From: Candidatus Dormiibacterota bacterium | Lineage (GTDB): Bacteria > Chloroflexota > Dormibacteria > Aeolococcales > Aeolococcaceae | Reading direction: 5' to 3' | NCBI GenBank assembly: GCA_019234035.1 | Contig: JAFALX010000439.1 | Coordinates: 1-6,946 of the forward strand | Length of the DNA stretch: 6,946 nucleotides | Shown: positions 6,263 to 6,946 of the stretch, piece by piece | Layout of the letters: every line of letters begins with the position of its first letter | Position numbering within the stretch: position 1 is the stretch's first letter | Translations under genes and position numbers: made by a program | The notes under the pieces: generated by a model | Seen by the model: only the letters and a program-made list of their open reading frames with translations | The model's database searches: none | What the model was told of the DNA's origin: nothing

Positions 6263-6946
6263 AGGTGCAGCTCCCGGACCAGCGTGTGTTCGCGGTCGGG
6301 ACCGACCGACACGATGTCCACCTCGGCGCCGCAGAGCTCGCCGATGCGCGCGACGTAGTCGCGGCATTCGCGGGGCAGATCGTCGAAGCTGCGGCAGTCG
6401 CGCGTCGACCTGCGCCAGCCGGGCAGCTCCTCGTACACCGGGTCGAGGTGCTTGAGGTGCGAGATGTTGGCCATCGGGTGATCCCAGTGCTCGCCCTTGC
6501 TCATGTAGCCGGTGCAGATCCGGATCGTGTCAAGCTCGTCCAGAACGTCCACCTTGGTCAGCACGATGGAGTTGATGCCGTTCGTATTCACCGCGTAGCG
6601 GCCGACGGCCGCGTCGAACCAGCCGACGCGCCGCGCGCGCCCGGTCGTCGTGCCGTACTCGTTGCCGTGCTCACGGATGAACTCACCAAGCCCGTTGCGC
6701 AGCTCGGTCGGAAACGGGCCGTAGCCGACGCGCGTCGTGTATGCCTTGAACACGCCGAGGGTCGACGTGATGCGCGACGGGGGTATGCCGCTGCCCGTGC
6801 ACGCGCCGCCCGCGGTCGGCGCGGACGACGTGACGTACGGGTACGTCCCGAGGTCGATGTCCAGCATCACGCCCTGCGCGCCCTCGAGCAGGACGCGCTG
6901 CTCATCGCCGAGCGCCGACTGGATGATGGGATAGATGTCGCGGATG
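6259..6946 (-). CDS. purA: Adenylosuccinate synthetase, C-terminal part (partial)
   Basis: The enzyme condenses IMP and aspartate using GTP to give adenylosuccinate, the first committed step from IMP to AMP, in the cytoplasm. The window holds the last 228 codons; the 5' part lies beyond 6946. Recognisable family blocks, in protein order, are LLEGAQG (the GAQG at about 6871-6882) followed by LDIDLGTYPYVTSS, then TAGGACTGSG, AYTTRVGYGPFPTEL, EYGTTTGRARRVGWFD (the IMP/aspartate-binding arginine loop, near 6600-6650) and LTKVDVLD (about 6544-6561). The TKVD within that last block is the guanine-specificity element comparable to NKxD. The end is DIVSVGPDREHTLVRELHL, where SVGPDRE matches the conserved C-terminal STGPDRxxT region. 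All key motifs in this half are intact. It is followed by a gene for an unknown membrane-anchored protein that starts within its stop codon, so the two probably form an operon. Its own promoter is outside the window. Confidence 0.97.
   Translation of the reverse strand, partial: IRDIYPIIQSALGDEQRVLLEGAQGVMLDIDLGTYPYVTSSAPTAGGACTGSGIPPSRITSTLGVFKAYTTRVGYGPFPTELRNGLGEFIREHGNEYGTTTGRARRVGWFDAAVGRYAVNTNGINSIVLTKVDVLDELDTIRICTGYMSKGEHWDHPMANISHLKHLDPVYEELPGWRRSTRDCRSFDDLPRECRDYVARIGELCGAEVDIVSVGPDREHTLVRELHL
6262..6274 (-). promoter_or_regulatory. Ribosome binding site supporting a CTG start inside the purA end
   Basis: On the minus strand GGGAG (6274-6270... reading toward the start) precedes CTG at 6262-6260 by eight bases, a normal Shine-Dalgarno distance. 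The CTG shares its last two bases with the purA TGA (6261-6259), giving CTGA, the same geometry as the common ATGA coupling. No ATG or GTG lies in frame between here and the membrane helix. This is what decides the start chosen for the downstream gene; it remains inference without protein or comparative data. Confidence 0.45.

Overview
The window is high-GC bacterial chromosome, densely packed with genes that often start at GTG and sit very close together. Its housekeeping and signalling genes include an OmpR-type two-component pair, a CcdA-type thiol-disulfide transporter, a class B J-protein and purA. Together with one-membrane-style surface proteins (an N-terminal signal and a C-terminal membrane anchor), these suggest a high-GC lineage of the Actinomycetota / Chloroflexota / Dormibacterota type. 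That placement is inference from composition and gene style, because no taxonomic marker gene is complete here. No rRNA, tRNA, CRISPR array, insertion sequence or phage gene is visible.

Layout. Bases 3-65 (+) are the last codons of an OmpR/PhoB-family response regulator. It overlaps the start of its partner, a two-transmembrane HAMP sensor histidine kinase (40-1563, +). The kinase meets a minus-strand gene cluster tail to tail, and the coding ends overlap by 35 bp. Read from its promoter side, that cluster is a secreted, membrane-anchored Asp-box beta-propeller protein (about 4329 to 2968), a CcdA-like six-helix membrane protein (2945 to 2196) and a small P-loop kinase/ATPase (2158 to 1529). 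The spacings are 22 and 37 nt, so the three are probably one transcript. A 71-bp divergent spacer with an inverted repeat separates this cluster from a CbpA-like class B J-domain co-chaperone (4401-5408, +).

Beyond the J-protein lies a 209-bp spacer with a strong 13-pair hairpin and a second small hairpin at the adjacent stop codon. Next is a minus-strand pair entering from the right edge: purA (C-terminal 228 residues, ends at 6259) and a small membrane-anchored protein of unknown function (about 6262 to 5618). The unknown protein appears to start at a CTG that overlaps the purA stop codon as CTGA.

How the genes work together. The regulator and kinase form a normal two-component pair. The kinase has exactly two cysteines in its predicted extracytoplasmic domain, and a thiol-redox transporter gene is nearby, so envelope redox sensing is possible but unproven. 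The propeller-CcdA-kinase trio is the least ordinary grouping. Its propeller and kinase contain no cysteine at all, so neither is an evident CcdA client. I see no convincing undescribed system. The items most worth checking are this trio, the CTG/TGA coupling behind purA, and the N7-spaced inverted repeat ahead of the J-protein gene.
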